Shown here: positions 1 to 5,688 of the stretch, in pieces
Layout: each line of letters opens with the position of its first letter
How positions within the stretch are numbered: position 1 is the stretch's first letter
Source of the DNA: CAZZIZ01 sp964654535
GTDB taxonomy: Bacteria; Bacteroidota; Bacteroidia; Chitinophagales; UBA2359
Reading direction: 5' to 3'
NCBI GenBank assembly: GCA_964654535.1
Contig: CAZZIZ010000206.1
Span: 1 to 5,777, forward strand
Length of the DNA stretch: 5,777 nucleotides
The notes under the pieces: generated by a model
The model's input: only the letters and a program-made list of their open reading frames with translations
What the model was told of the DNA's origin: nothing
Database searches by the model: none
Program-made: the position numbers and the translations under genes

Positions 1-29
1 AGCGATATGAGCGTCAATAATTTCTTCAT
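1..29 (-). CDS. Partial CDS (5' end only), probable exported protein
   Basis: Reading leftwards, an ATG at 29-27 opens a frame that runs off the window edge after nine complete codons, MKKLLTLIS, followed by an incomplete codon beginning CT (Leu). Two lysines followed by a hydrophobic run is what the n- and h-region of a Sec signal peptide or lipoprotein signal looks like in Bacteroidota. The start lies 44 bp downstream of the stop of the MBL hydrolase gene on the same strand, a spacing compatible with co-transcription. Nothing more of the protein is visible, so family and function are unknown. The call rests only on the start codon, the signal-like composition and the position right after another minus-strand gene, so it could be a chance ATG. 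Confidence 0.42.
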
Positions 30-73
30 AATTGTCTGTTAATACTAAGTTAAGATTATTCTGCAATTGGAAC

Positions 74-835
74 TCAGCAGTCTAATACTAATCCGTCATA
101 AGCCATCTTAATATGCTCGGGCAATTGAGCTTCTACCGCTTTATGTGTTCCTATTTGGTGACTGAAGTGAGTGAAGTATACTTCAGGCACTTCTAAGCTG
201 TTGGCTAGAGCTACGGCTTCATCTACCGTTAAATGTGTACGATGCTCTTCGAAGCGCAAGGCATTCAGGACTAAGATTTTACTACCCTTAATTTTTTCCT
301 TTTCGCTTTCCGAAATAGTTTTTAAGTCAGTGATATAAGTAAAGTCATGAAAGCGAAATCCACTTATTGGCAGCTTGTAGTGCAGGACTTCTATGGGAAG
401 TATTTTATGCCCCTTGATTTCGAAGGTTTCTTTTGAAAAGCTTTTTAAGTTGACCTGGGGCAATCCTTTAAACGTGTGAGTTTCGAAGATGTATTGAAAC
501 TGTTGTTTCAATTCTTCTTGCACTCGTTCTGTGGCAAAAACTTCCAAAGCTTGATCGCTTACAAAATTAAAGGGGCGAATATCGTCGAGTCCTGCGGTGT
601 GGTCACGATGTTCATGAGTGAACAAAACGGCATCTAGGTGTTGAACTTTGTGTTGCAACATTTGCGCACGAAAGTCGGGTCCAGTGTCTATGACAAAAGT
701 TAGATCTTCTAGTTCAACGAGTAGGGAAGTGCGGAGTCGTTTGTCTCTGGGATCTTCAGAAATACAGGTGGCGCAATCGCAGCCTATCATCGGTACGCCG
801 ACCGAAGTGCCTGTACCTAGAAAGGTGACTTTCAT
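74..835 (-). CDS. PhnP-like metallo-beta-lactamase-fold hydrolase (probable phosphodiesterase)
   Basis: Cytoplasmic 253-residue MBL-fold metal-dependent hydrolase. The N-terminus has the PhnP-type loop GTGTSVGVP followed by GCDCATC (C19, C21, C24). The core metal motif is THEHRDH (H74, H76, D78, H79), with further expected metal ligands H152, D170 and H223. H226, three residues after H223, matches the fourth ligand of the structural zinc site known in E. coli PhnP, so both the dinuclear active site and the structural site look intact. Length agrees with PhnP (about 250 aa), and no signal peptide is present. PhnP cleaves 5-phosphoribosyl 1,2-cyclic phosphate in C-P lyase phosphonate breakdown, but no phn genes are in view and relatives of this protein are common in bacteria without that pathway. 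The substrate is therefore unassigned; a cyclic phosphate or phosphodiester is an inference. The ATG overlaps the stop of the upstream 101-residue gene as ATGA, indicating translational coupling. Confidence 0.92.
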   Translation of the reverse strand: MKVTFLGTGTSVGVPMIGCDCATCISEDPRDKRLRTSLLVELEDLTFVIDTGPDFRAQMLQHKVQHLDAVLFTHEHRDHTAGLDDIRPFNFVSDQALEVFATERVQEELKQQFQYIFETHTFKGLPQVNLKSFSKETFEIKGHKILPIEVLHYKLPISGFRFHDFTYITDLKTISESEKEKIKGSKILVLNALRFEEHRTHLTVDEAVALANSLEVPEVYFTHFSHQIGTHKAVEAQLPEHIKMAYDGLVLDC

Positions 836-1137
836 CCTGCCTCAGATTCGGTTTCGACCGAAGCAGTTTGTTCTCTTTTCTCTCCTTGAATTTTTTGTAG
901 GAAGGCTAAGCTGGCTTCACTGAGACAGTCGAACTTAATATTGATTTTATCGAGCAACTCGATTAAAGCACCGACTCTTGATTCTACAGTATAGTACTTG
1001 TTTACTACGACAATGTTCTTGTCTTCGAGAATACAATATCCTGCGCTGAATGAGCCTTTGCCATAGCGCACCTGAATTTCAGATTCTTTGAAGATATTCT
1101 CCAGTTTTTGTAATGTATGGTTATTGTACTTTATCAT
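832..1137 (-). CDS. Conserved-looking 101-aa protein of unknown function, coupled to MBL hydrolase
   Basis: I cannot assign a function. The protein begins MIKYNNHTLQKLENIF and resembles short hypothetical proteins I have seen beside this type of MBL hydrolase in flavobacterial genomes; that is recollection, not a search result. Residues 5-18 look like an amphipathic helix. Residues 21-49 look like a beta-hairpin (IQVRYGKGS, GYCILEDKNIVVVNKYY). Residues 52-85 look helical (SRVGALIELLDKI, SEASLAFLQKI). The last 15 or so residues are a hydrophilic, Glu- and Ser-rich tail that is probably disordered. There are two cysteines (C35, C71) without a metal-binding pattern, and no signal peptide or membrane segment, so it is probably cytoplasmic. 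The stop overlaps the hydrolase start by 4 nt, making it the first gene of a two-gene or longer operon. Its 5' end faces the barrel gene across an 85-bp divergent spacer. Confidence 0.85.
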   Translation of the reverse strand: MIKYNNHTLQKLENIFKESEIQVRYGKGSFSAGYCILEDKNIVVVNKYYTVESRVGALIELLDKINIKFDCLSEASLAFLQKIQGEKREQTASVETESEAG

Positions 1138-1222
1138 TCAACAGACATTAGTAAATCGTTTCTCGCATATTGAACATTTATGCGATAACTTCGCCTTAGA
1201 TAAAATTACACATTCATTTGAT
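1138..1222. promoter_or_regulatory. Divergent intergenic spacer, presumed promoters on both strands
   Basis: This AT-rich 85-bp spacer separates the divergent starts at 1137 (minus) and 1223 (plus), so it should contain promoters for both unless the plus-strand promoter lies inside the 101-aa gene. I found no convincing match to the Bacteroidota pair TTTG (-33) and TAnnTTTG (-7) on either strand. The nearest plus-strand match, TTCATTTG at 1213-1220, ends only 2 bp before the ATG and would imply a leaderless or nearly leaderless message. No Shine-Dalgarno sequence precedes either ATG, which is normal in this phylum. The promoter role is inferred from gene orientation only. Confidence 0.35.
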
Positions 1223-1846
1223 ATGCGCGCATTATTGTTAATAATCCTTGTAGTATTTCCTGTTTTTATACAAGCACAGGTCTTTAAGGCGGGTATAGTA
1301 GCTGGTCCCACCTTCTCACAAATACAAGGAGACGAAGTGGCAGGCTTTCACAAGTTTGGTTTTCAGGCTGGTGTAATCTCCGATGTCTATATAAACGACA
1401 GATTTTCTTGGGGAATTGAAATATTATATTCTCAACGTGGCAGCAGACCGTCTTTTGGCGTGATAGATCCGAGCTCCGATTTTAGAATTAAGATGGACTA
1501 CGTAGAAATTCCACTTTTAATTAAATACAATGATAAAAATGGTTTGACAGGATATGTTGGCGCCAGTTTTAACCGTTTACTGAGGGCCGTTTTCATAGAT
1601 GCATTGGACAATGAAGATCCCTTCTTTTTTGAAAACCCGCAGAGGCCAACCAAAAACACAGATATCCAAGGTATAATAGGACTCTCTTATAGTACATCGC
1701 CCGTTTTTAATTTGGGAGTTAGATGGAACCGCGGCATCACGTTTTTCCGAACCAACGCCTTTAGCAATTTTAGAAATCAAGGAATGTACCATAACTCGGT
1801 AACCTTGCGCGGGGAGTTTCTGTTTTCTGCTTTACGAGACCGCTAG
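1223..1846 (+). CDS. PorT-family outer-membrane beta-barrel protein
   Basis: 207-residue protein with a Sec signal peptide (MRALLLIILVVFPVFIQA, cleavage expected between A18 and Q19), then alternating hydrophobic and polar strands separated by turns. The opening pattern AGPTFSQIQGDEVAGFHKFG (27-46), the strand IEILYSQRGS (65-74) and YVEIPLLIKY (93-102) are typical of the small 8-strand-type barrels annotated as PorT family or outer membrane beta-barrel domain (OMP_b-brl_2 type) in Bacteroidota. The location should be the outer membrane. Most such proteins have no defined role, and membership does not imply participation in T9SS as for true PorT. I chose the ATG at 1223 because it gives a clean signal peptide. 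The frame stays open upstream to an ATG at 1088, but those 45 codons lie antisense to the start of the 101-aa gene and would bury the signal sequence. This is the only plus-strand gene in the window, and it ends 15 bp from the ruvB stop. Confidence 0.86.
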   Translation: MRALLLIILVVFPVFIQAQVFKAGIVAGPTFSQIQGDEVAGFHKFGFQAGVISDVYINDRFSWGIEILYSQRGSRPSFGVIDPSSDFRIKMDYVEIPLLIKYNDKNGLTGYVGASFNRLLRAVFIDALDNEDPFFFENPQRPTKNTDIQGIIGLSYSTSPVFNLGVRWNRGITFFRTNAFSNFRNQGMYHNSVTLRGEFLFSALRDR

Positions 1847-1861
1847 AGCCCGCTTGCTAGA
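1847..1861. other. Convergent gene junction without visible terminator
   Basis: Only 15 bp separate the TAG of the plus-strand barrel gene (ends 1846) from the TGA of ruvB on the minus strand (ends 1862). The junction contains the tetramer CTAG twice (1843-1846 and 1857-1860), but there is no stable GC-rich hairpin and no T-run on either strand. Transcripts from both sides probably read into the opposite gene or end by Rho-dependent termination. The sequence supports the absence of a classical intrinsic terminator here, nothing more. Confidence 0.5.
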
Positions 1862-2890
1862 TCAAAACAAAGTACCGCTATCGCCAGTACTGCCGGGTAG
1901 AATACCCAAATGCTTAAAAGCTCTTTCAGTCGCTTCGCGACCTCGCGACGTGCGCTTTATGTAACCCTGCATAATTAAAAAAGGCTCGTACACTTCTTCT
2001 ATAGTTCCGGGCTCTTCTCCAACTGCTGTAGCAATGGTGCTAATACCTACCGGCCCGCCCTTAAATTTTTCAATAATTGTAGACAGAATGCGATTGTCCA
2101 TTTCGTCCAAACCGTTGGCATCTACGTTTAGTGCCGACAAAGCAAATTTCGAAATCTCTAGGTCGATGGAGCCGTTTCCTTTTATTTGAGCGAAGTCGCG
2201 AACGCGTCTAAGCAATGCGTTGGCAATTCGGGGAGTTCCCCTGCTACGACGTGCTATTTCATTAGCGCCCGCATTGTCTATAGCGACGCCTAGAATACCT
2301 GCACTTCTTTTTATGATTCCAGTAAGCGTTTCAGCGTTGTAATATTCTAGTCGACAGGTAATACCAAAGCGTGAACGCAAAGGAGCTGAAAGTAAACCAC
2401 TACGTGTGGTAGCTCCGACCAAAGTAAAAGGGTTTAAATTTATTTGTACCGACCGCGCGCTTGGCCCGCTGTCAATCATTATATCTATGGTATAATCTTC
2501 CATCGCGGCGTACAAGTATTCTTCAATTACTTTTCCCAGGCGATGAATTTCGTCTATGAACAAAACATCGTTTTCTTCTAAGCCAGTTAGAATACCGGCT
2601 AGGTCACCTGCCTTTTCCATTACCGGGCCAGAAGTAACACGTACGTTTACGCCCAGCTCGTTGGCAATAATGTGCGACAAAGTTGTTTTACCCAAGCCGG
2701 GTGGGCCGTGCAATAAAGTATGATCCAATGCTTCGCCTCTTTGTTTCGCCGCTTCAATAAAAATGCTCAAATTCTCGACCATTTTTTCTTGGCCGGTAAA
2801 GTCTCCTAGCGACTGCGGACGTAAAGCGCGCTCTAACTCAGCTTCTGCTGTAGATTCGGGGCGGTTGGATTGTAAGAGTTCGTCGCGCAT
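1862..2890 (-). CDS. ruvB: Holliday junction branch migration ATPase RuvB
   Basis: 342-residue AAA+ motor subunit of the RuvAB complex. Hexameric RuvB rings, loaded by RuvA, pump DNA through Holliday junctions during recombinational repair. Walker A is GPPGLGKT (62-69), Walker B is LFIDEIHR (110-117; D113, E114), sensor 1 is GATTR (159-163), and the arginine finger is R174 in LRSRFG. Sensor 2 is in GTPRIANALLRRVRD (R221). The C-terminal winged helix that contacts DNA runs from about 265 to 325 (KFKGGPVG, EEVYEPFLI, RTSRGREAT). All key residues are present and length fits the family (E. coli 336 aa). I chose the ATG at 2890. The frame stays open upstream to a TTG at 2977, but those 29 residues are basic, have no RuvB counterpart and overlap a palindrome, so they are more likely leader. 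ruvA and ruvC are not adjacent, which is usual in Bacteroidota. The 209-bp upstream gap suggests its own promoter. Confidence 0.98.
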   Translation of the reverse strand: MRDELLQSNRPESTAEAELERALRPQSLGDFTGQEKMVENLSIFIEAAKQRGEALDHTLLHGPPGLGKTTLSHIIANELGVNVRVTSGPVMEKAGDLAGILTGLEENDVLFIDEIHRLGKVIEEYLYAAMEDYTIDIMIDSGPSARSVQINLNPFTLVGATTRSGLLSAPLRSRFGITCRLEYYNAETLTGIIKRSAGILGVAIDNAGANEIARRSRGTPRIANALLRRVRDFAQIKGNGSIDLEISKFALSALNVDANGLDEMDNRILSTIIEKFKGGPVGISTIATAVGEEPGTIEEVYEPFLIMQGYIKRTSRGREATERAFKHLGILPGSTGDSGTLF

Positions 2891-2964
2891 AAAATTAAGT
2901 GCCGGCTCAGGTCTAGTGCTATTATTTGCTTTGGCACTCTTTCTTCTTAAAATGCTTATATGCA

Positions 2965-2983
2965 GAGTGCTTGGCAAGCACTC
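2965..2983. promoter_or_regulatory. Near-perfect 19-bp palindrome upstream of ruvB, possible operator
   Basis: GAGTGCTTG-G-CAAGCACTC has perfect 9-bp arms around one central base. It lies 75-93 bp upstream of the ruvB ATG. A partial echo, GCTTTGGCACTC, occurs at 2928-2939. As RNA it could form a 7-bp stem with a 5-nt loop, but no T-run follows closely on either strand, so a terminator is unlikely. Odd-length symmetry with short arms fits a dimeric repressor site. The regulator and any link to DNA damage are unknown; many Bacteroidota lack LexA, so this should not be called an SOS box. Confidence 0.4.
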
Positions 2984-2990
2984 AAATATC
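2983..2990 (-). promoter_or_regulatory. Weak candidate -7 element for ruvB
   Basis: Read on the minus strand this is GATATTTG, one mismatch from the Bacteroidota -7 consensus TAnnTTTG. It sits immediately upstream of the palindrome, which would place that palindrome over the transcription start and leave a leader of roughly 85-90 nt. The weakness is the -33 box: the closest upstream TTTG is only 14 bp away instead of the usual 19-21 bp. Treat this as a guess from one motif. Confidence 0.2.
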
Positions 2991-3067
2991 TACTTTTTTT
3001 ACAGCAAACGAGCGATTACTTAACCACGAACTGTTTACGTTCAGAGCAACATTTTTTTTTCTATAAC

Positions 3068-3089
3068 TGTCAGAGGCCTATGCCTGACA
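3068..3089. other. Bulged inverted repeat downstream of the M43 protease gene
   Basis: TGTCAGAGGC and GCCTGACA flank a CTAT loop and pair as TGTCA/TGACA plus GGC/GCC with a 2-nt bulge. The repeat begins 10 bp after the protease stop codon, so in the minus-strand transcript it would be a 3' hairpin. A terminator would need U residues next, but the minus strand continues with GTTATAG and nine A residues (complement of the T9 tract at 3052-3060). It therefore may protect or process the 3' end, or be a weak or non-canonical terminator. The structure is visible; the function is not. Confidence 0.3.
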
Positions 3090-3099
3090 AGCGCTAAGT

Positions 3100-4446
3100 C
3101 TAATTTTGAACAACAAAGCGTCGAGACAATAGTTCTTCATCTAGACGAAGCTCTAACAAATAAACACCACTGAGTAGGTTACCGATGTATATGCGGCCAC
3201 CATTATGCTCTTGGCTAACTTGCAGTTGTCCGCTTGAATTGTATATAGAAAGCTGACCTACTTCGTCGATTCCCCGGAGGCTTATGAATTTATCCGCCGA
3301 AGGGTTGGGAAATATAGACCATTCTCTTTTTACCTCATTAACTCCACTGACTACGAATGGAAGCATTAGGTCTGCGCGCGGTCCTTCAAGCATGGCGCGC
3401 ATTAAGTTGGACTGTTCTATGGTAAAAGAGTTTTGGCAAATCTCACGGGAGTAGTCCATATAGTTTTCAATCATATCCGGCATTAGGTCGTCTGGGCAGC
3501 TATCCTGTTCAGCAATTTGTTCACAAGATGTGACGATATAAGGTTGTGAACTTCCATCAGCCGCTGGAGTGTCCTCTATGCCATCATCTTGTTCGCAATC
3601 TCCGTCGCCCCAGATATGGCGCAAGCCCAAATAATGACCGACCTCGTGGGTAAGTGTGCGACCAAATCCAGTAAGACCCTCAAGTAATGGAGGCGGGGGG
3701 AACGTCCCGAAAGCTTCGTAGTGAACTACAACGCCATCAATATCGGTAAAGTTATCTGGGAATGCTTGGCCCTCCCAATTGGGTGCACTGATAGGTGGAA
3801 ATCCAAATCCTAATAAAACAGGAAGAGATTGCCCAGCAACTAAAACACTTATGTCGCCTAACCAGATATTCAGGTATCGATTGGTGTCCCACGCATTTAT
3901 TCCTCCATTTTCAGAAAACTTTATTTGGTTTAGAATCTCGAGAAAATCGAGCTGGGCTTGTGTCGAATTATCAAAGAGTATATCGTTGTCCAAATCTTCC
4001 AAAAAGGATTGTTTATTGGTAAAGGTTCTTGTGATTCCACTGGTCGGAAATCCCTCAGGATCAATATTGGCCAAGTAAAACTCTATATCTGGCGAGCCCA
4101 CTACATTTAAGAAGGTATCACGAATGTTAGCAGCATCTTCATTAAGCCGTTGAAAATCCTTGTTCAAAATATCCAGTTGCTCGAAAACAAGCTCATCGCT
4201 TAAGTTTTCGGTAGAGTCATTATGTATTATGTGAAAGACGACTGGTATCCGTAAAGTCTCATTGGTCGATTTCACAGCCGCACGTGCCCGAGTAGTTTCA
4301 AAGGTTTTCGCCGCCGCAGCAGTAATACCTGGATAGGCCTTTTCGAGCATTTGCTCGTATTCTGTATTACAGCACTTTTGTCCGTGTAGTTGGGTAAAGA
4401 ATAACATGATCCCAACGAAAAAAATATCTCGTCTCATATTATCCAT
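3100..4446 (-). CDS. Secreted M43-family (pappalysin-like) zinc metalloprotease with T9SS sorting domain
   Basis: 448-residue exported metzincin peptidase. A signal peptide covers roughly residues 1-22 (basic RRD, hydrophobic IFFVGIMLFF, cleavage near HG-Q23). A propeptide follows, with KCC at 24-26 where related proteins carry a KCGT/RCGT motif that acts as a cysteine switch in ulilysin. The catalytic domain has HEVGHYLGLRH (H267, E268, H271, H277), GDGDCEQDDGIEDTP (281-294) and the Met-turn NYMDYS (M330). C284, C308, C317 and C337 probably form two disulfides as in ulilysin. Residues 369-448 are a type A T9SS C-terminal domain, with IFPNPS at 378-383 and a GVYLLEL strand near the end, so the enzyme should cross the outer membrane and be released or surface-anchored. 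Substrate is unknown. ATG 4446 and ATG 4437 are both possible starts; the latter gives the tidier signal peptide (MRRD). The gene lies 11 bp downstream of the dehydrogenase gene, suggesting a shared transcript. Confidence 0.94.
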   Translation of the reverse strand: MDNMRRDIFFVGIMLFFTQLHGQKCCNTEYEQMLEKAYPGITAAAAKTFETTRARAAVKSTNETLRIPVVFHIIHNDSTENLSDELVFEQLDILNKDFQRLNEDAANIRDTFLNVVGSPDIEFYLANIDPEGFPTSGITRTFTNKQSFLEDLDNDILFDNSTQAQLDFLEILNQIKFSENGGINAWDTNRYLNIWLGDISVLVAGQSLPVLLGFGFPPISAPNWEGQAFPDNFTDIDGVVVHYEAFGTFPPPPLLEGLTGFGRTLTHEVGHYLGLRHIWGDGDCEQDDGIEDTPAADGSSQPYIVTSCEQIAEQDSCPDDLMPDMIENYMDYSREICQNSFTIEQSNLMRAMLEGPRADLMLPFVVSGVNEVKREWSIFPNPSADKFISLRGIDEVGQLSIYNSSGQLQVSQEHNGGRIYIGNLLSGVYLLELRLDEELLSRRFVVQN

Positions 4447-4457
4447 TAATATAGCTA

Positions 4458-5600
4458 TTAATCTCGTAAGATACCTCGGGCTATTACCATACGTTGAATC
4501 TCCGAAGTACCCTCATAGATTTGGGTAATCTTTGCATCGCGCATCAATCGCTCCACGTGGTACTCGTGTACGTAACCATAACCACCATGTACCTGTACCG
4601 CCTCAATGGTCGTTTTCATAGCCACTTCCGATGCAAAAACTTTAGCCATTGCCGCTGCTTGATCTATGTTCTTGTGTTCGTCTTTTAAAACTGCTGCTTT
4701 GGTTACCAATAATCGAGCCGCCTCAATTTCAGTGGCCATATCGGCCAACTTAAATTGAATAGCTTGATGCTGTGAAATAGGTTTGCCGAATGCTTCGCGC
4801 TCTTTCGAATATTTCAAAGACAGTTCGTATGCCCCAGCCGCGATGCCCAGTGCCTGCGCCGCTATTCCTATTCTACCACCAGACAGGACCTTCATGGCAA
4901 ACTTAAATCCGAAGCCATCTTCGCCTATGCGATTTTCCTTGGGGACAATTACGTCTTGAAACATAACCGAGCAAGTGTCACTTGAGCGTATACCTAACTT
5001 GTGTTCTTTTACACCAGTAGAAACGCCCTTGGCATCAGCGTCCACGATAAATGCGTTTATCCCTCGGTGCGCTTTTTCGGCGTCGGTTTGAGCTATTACG
5101 ATAAAAATTCCTGCCTGTTTTCCGTTGGTAATCCAGTTTTTGGTACCGTTTATTACGTAGTGATCCCCCTTATCAATGGCGGTGGTACGCTGACTGGTTG
5201 CGTCGCTACCCGCCTCTGGTTCAGACAAACAAAAGGCACCGATCTTTTCACCCTTAGCAAGTGGAACCAAATACTTTTGTTTCTGCTCTTCCGTACCAAA
5301 CATTTCAATACCCCAGCATACCAATGAGTTGTTCACCGACATGCAAACTGAACAGGAGTTATCAATTTTTGAAATTTCCTCCATCGCAATGATGTAGGAA
5401 ACGGTATCCATTCCGCCGCCGCCATATTTAGTGTCGACCATCATACCTAAAAAGCCTAGTTCGGCCATTTGTTTTATCTGCTCGGTGGCGATTTCCATTT
5501 TTTCGTCGCGGTCAATTACGCCCGGTAACAATTCGCGTTGGGCAAAGTCCCTCGCCACCTTGCGAATCATTTCGTGTTCCTCTGTGTACTGAAAATTCAT
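4458..5600 (-). CDS. Acyl-CoA dehydrogenase, short-chain/butyryl type
   Basis: 380-residue FAD-dependent enzyme that introduces the alpha,beta double bond into acyl-CoA in beta-oxidation or branched-chain amino acid breakdown, passing electrons to electron-transfer flavoprotein in the cytoplasm. The N-terminal helical domain covers about 1-115. The middle beta domain holds the first family signature AFCLSEPEAGSD (122-133) and the substrate/FAD segment YVINGTKNWITNG (148-160). The C-terminal helical domain carries R268/F271 of the KEREAFGKPI segment, the second signature from Q336 (QVHGGYGY) and the catalytic base E363 in QIYEGTSEIQ. The base in IYEGT is the arrangement of short-, medium- and short/branched-chain enzymes. 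The helix-G position used by isovaleryl- and long-chain enzymes has no glutamate (VLSGGRIGIA). Exact chain length cannot be read by eye. Length is normal and complete. The ATG at 5600 gives the canonical family N-terminus (YTEEHEMIRKVARDFA). It is the first gene of a probable unit with the M43 protease. Confidence 0.96.
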   Translation of the reverse strand: MNFQYTEEHEMIRKVARDFAQRELLPGVIDRDEKMEIATEQIKQMAELGFLGMMVDTKYGGGGMDTVSYIIAMEEISKIDNSCSVCMSVNNSLVCWGIEMFGTEEQKQKYLVPLAKGEKIGAFCLSEPEAGSDATSQRTTAIDKGDHYVINGTKNWITNGKQAGIFIVIAQTDAEKAHRGINAFIVDADAKGVSTGVKEHKLGIRSSDTCSVMFQDVIVPKENRIGEDGFGFKFAMKVLSGGRIGIAAQALGIAAGAYELSLKYSKEREAFGKPISQHQAIQFKLADMATEIEAARLLVTKAAVLKDEHKNIDQAAAMAKVFASEVAMKTTIEAVQVHGGYGYVHEYHVERLMRDAKITQIYEGTSEIQRMVIARGILRD

Positions 5601-5613
5601 GCTCTAAACTTTG

Positions 5614-5629
5614 GCTCGAAAATACGAGC
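5614..5629. promoter_or_regulatory. Short dyad just upstream of acyl-CoA dehydrogenase start
   Basis: GCTCG-AAAATA-CGAGC has perfect 5-bp arms with a 6-nt spacer, 14-29 bp upstream of the ATG. On the minus strand the spacer region contains TATTTTCG (5617-5624), one mismatch from the -7 consensus TAnnTTTG, so the dyad would cover the promoter. No TTG-like -33 box lies at the right distance. It could be an operator for a dimeric repressor of fatty-acid genes (TetR-type is common for these) or a chance inverted repeat. The arms are too short to be sure. Confidence 0.25.
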
Positions 5630-5688
5630 ATTTGAAAAATTTTCTAAAATATTTTGGACATTCTGATGCTTTAGAATGGACTTGTTAT

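Noticed and set aside
648..923. Plus-strand open frame of about 91 codons
   Set aside because: It lies antisense to the MBL hydrolase and the 101-aa gene, both with strong coding evidence. Its translation is Arg/Ser-rich with no recognisable domain.
1088..1222. N-terminal extension of the barrel protein from an ATG at 1088
   Set aside because: It overlaps the start of the 101-aa gene in antisense and would place about 45 residues before an otherwise clean signal peptide starting at 1223.
1577..1792. Minus-strand open frame inside the barrel gene
   Set aside because: Antisense to a protein with a signal peptide and barrel strands; no independent support.
2891..2977. N-terminal extension of RuvB from a TTG at 2977
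   Set aside because: The 29 extra residues have no counterpart in RuvB, the start codon is rare and the start falls inside the palindrome; ATG 2890 gives normal family length.
2763..3023. Plus-strand open frame of about 86 codons ending in the ruvB upstream region
   Set aside because: Mostly antisense to conserved ruvB sequence; the hydrophobic stretch near its end is the complement of leader DNA, with no family resemblance.
2994..3060. T7 (2994-3000) and T9 (3052-3060) tracts as plus-strand terminators
   Set aside because: No stable GC-rich hairpin directly precedes either tract on the plus strand and no plus-strand gene ends nearby. The palindrome at 2965-2983 is 10 bp from the T7 tract, too far for a standard terminator.
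3779..4078. Two overlapping plus-strand open frames inside the M43 protease gene
   Set aside because: Both are antisense to the well-supported protease coding sequence and have no recognisable motif.
5001..5327. Plus-strand open frame of 108 codons
   Set aside because: It is antisense to the conserved middle domain of the acyl-CoA dehydrogenase; low-complexity aromatic-rich translation with no domain.
5635..5655. AT palindromes (GAAAAATTTTC region and AAAATATTTT) before the dehydrogenase gene
   Set aside because: Short symmetric A/T runs are expected by chance in AT-rich spacers of this kind of genome.
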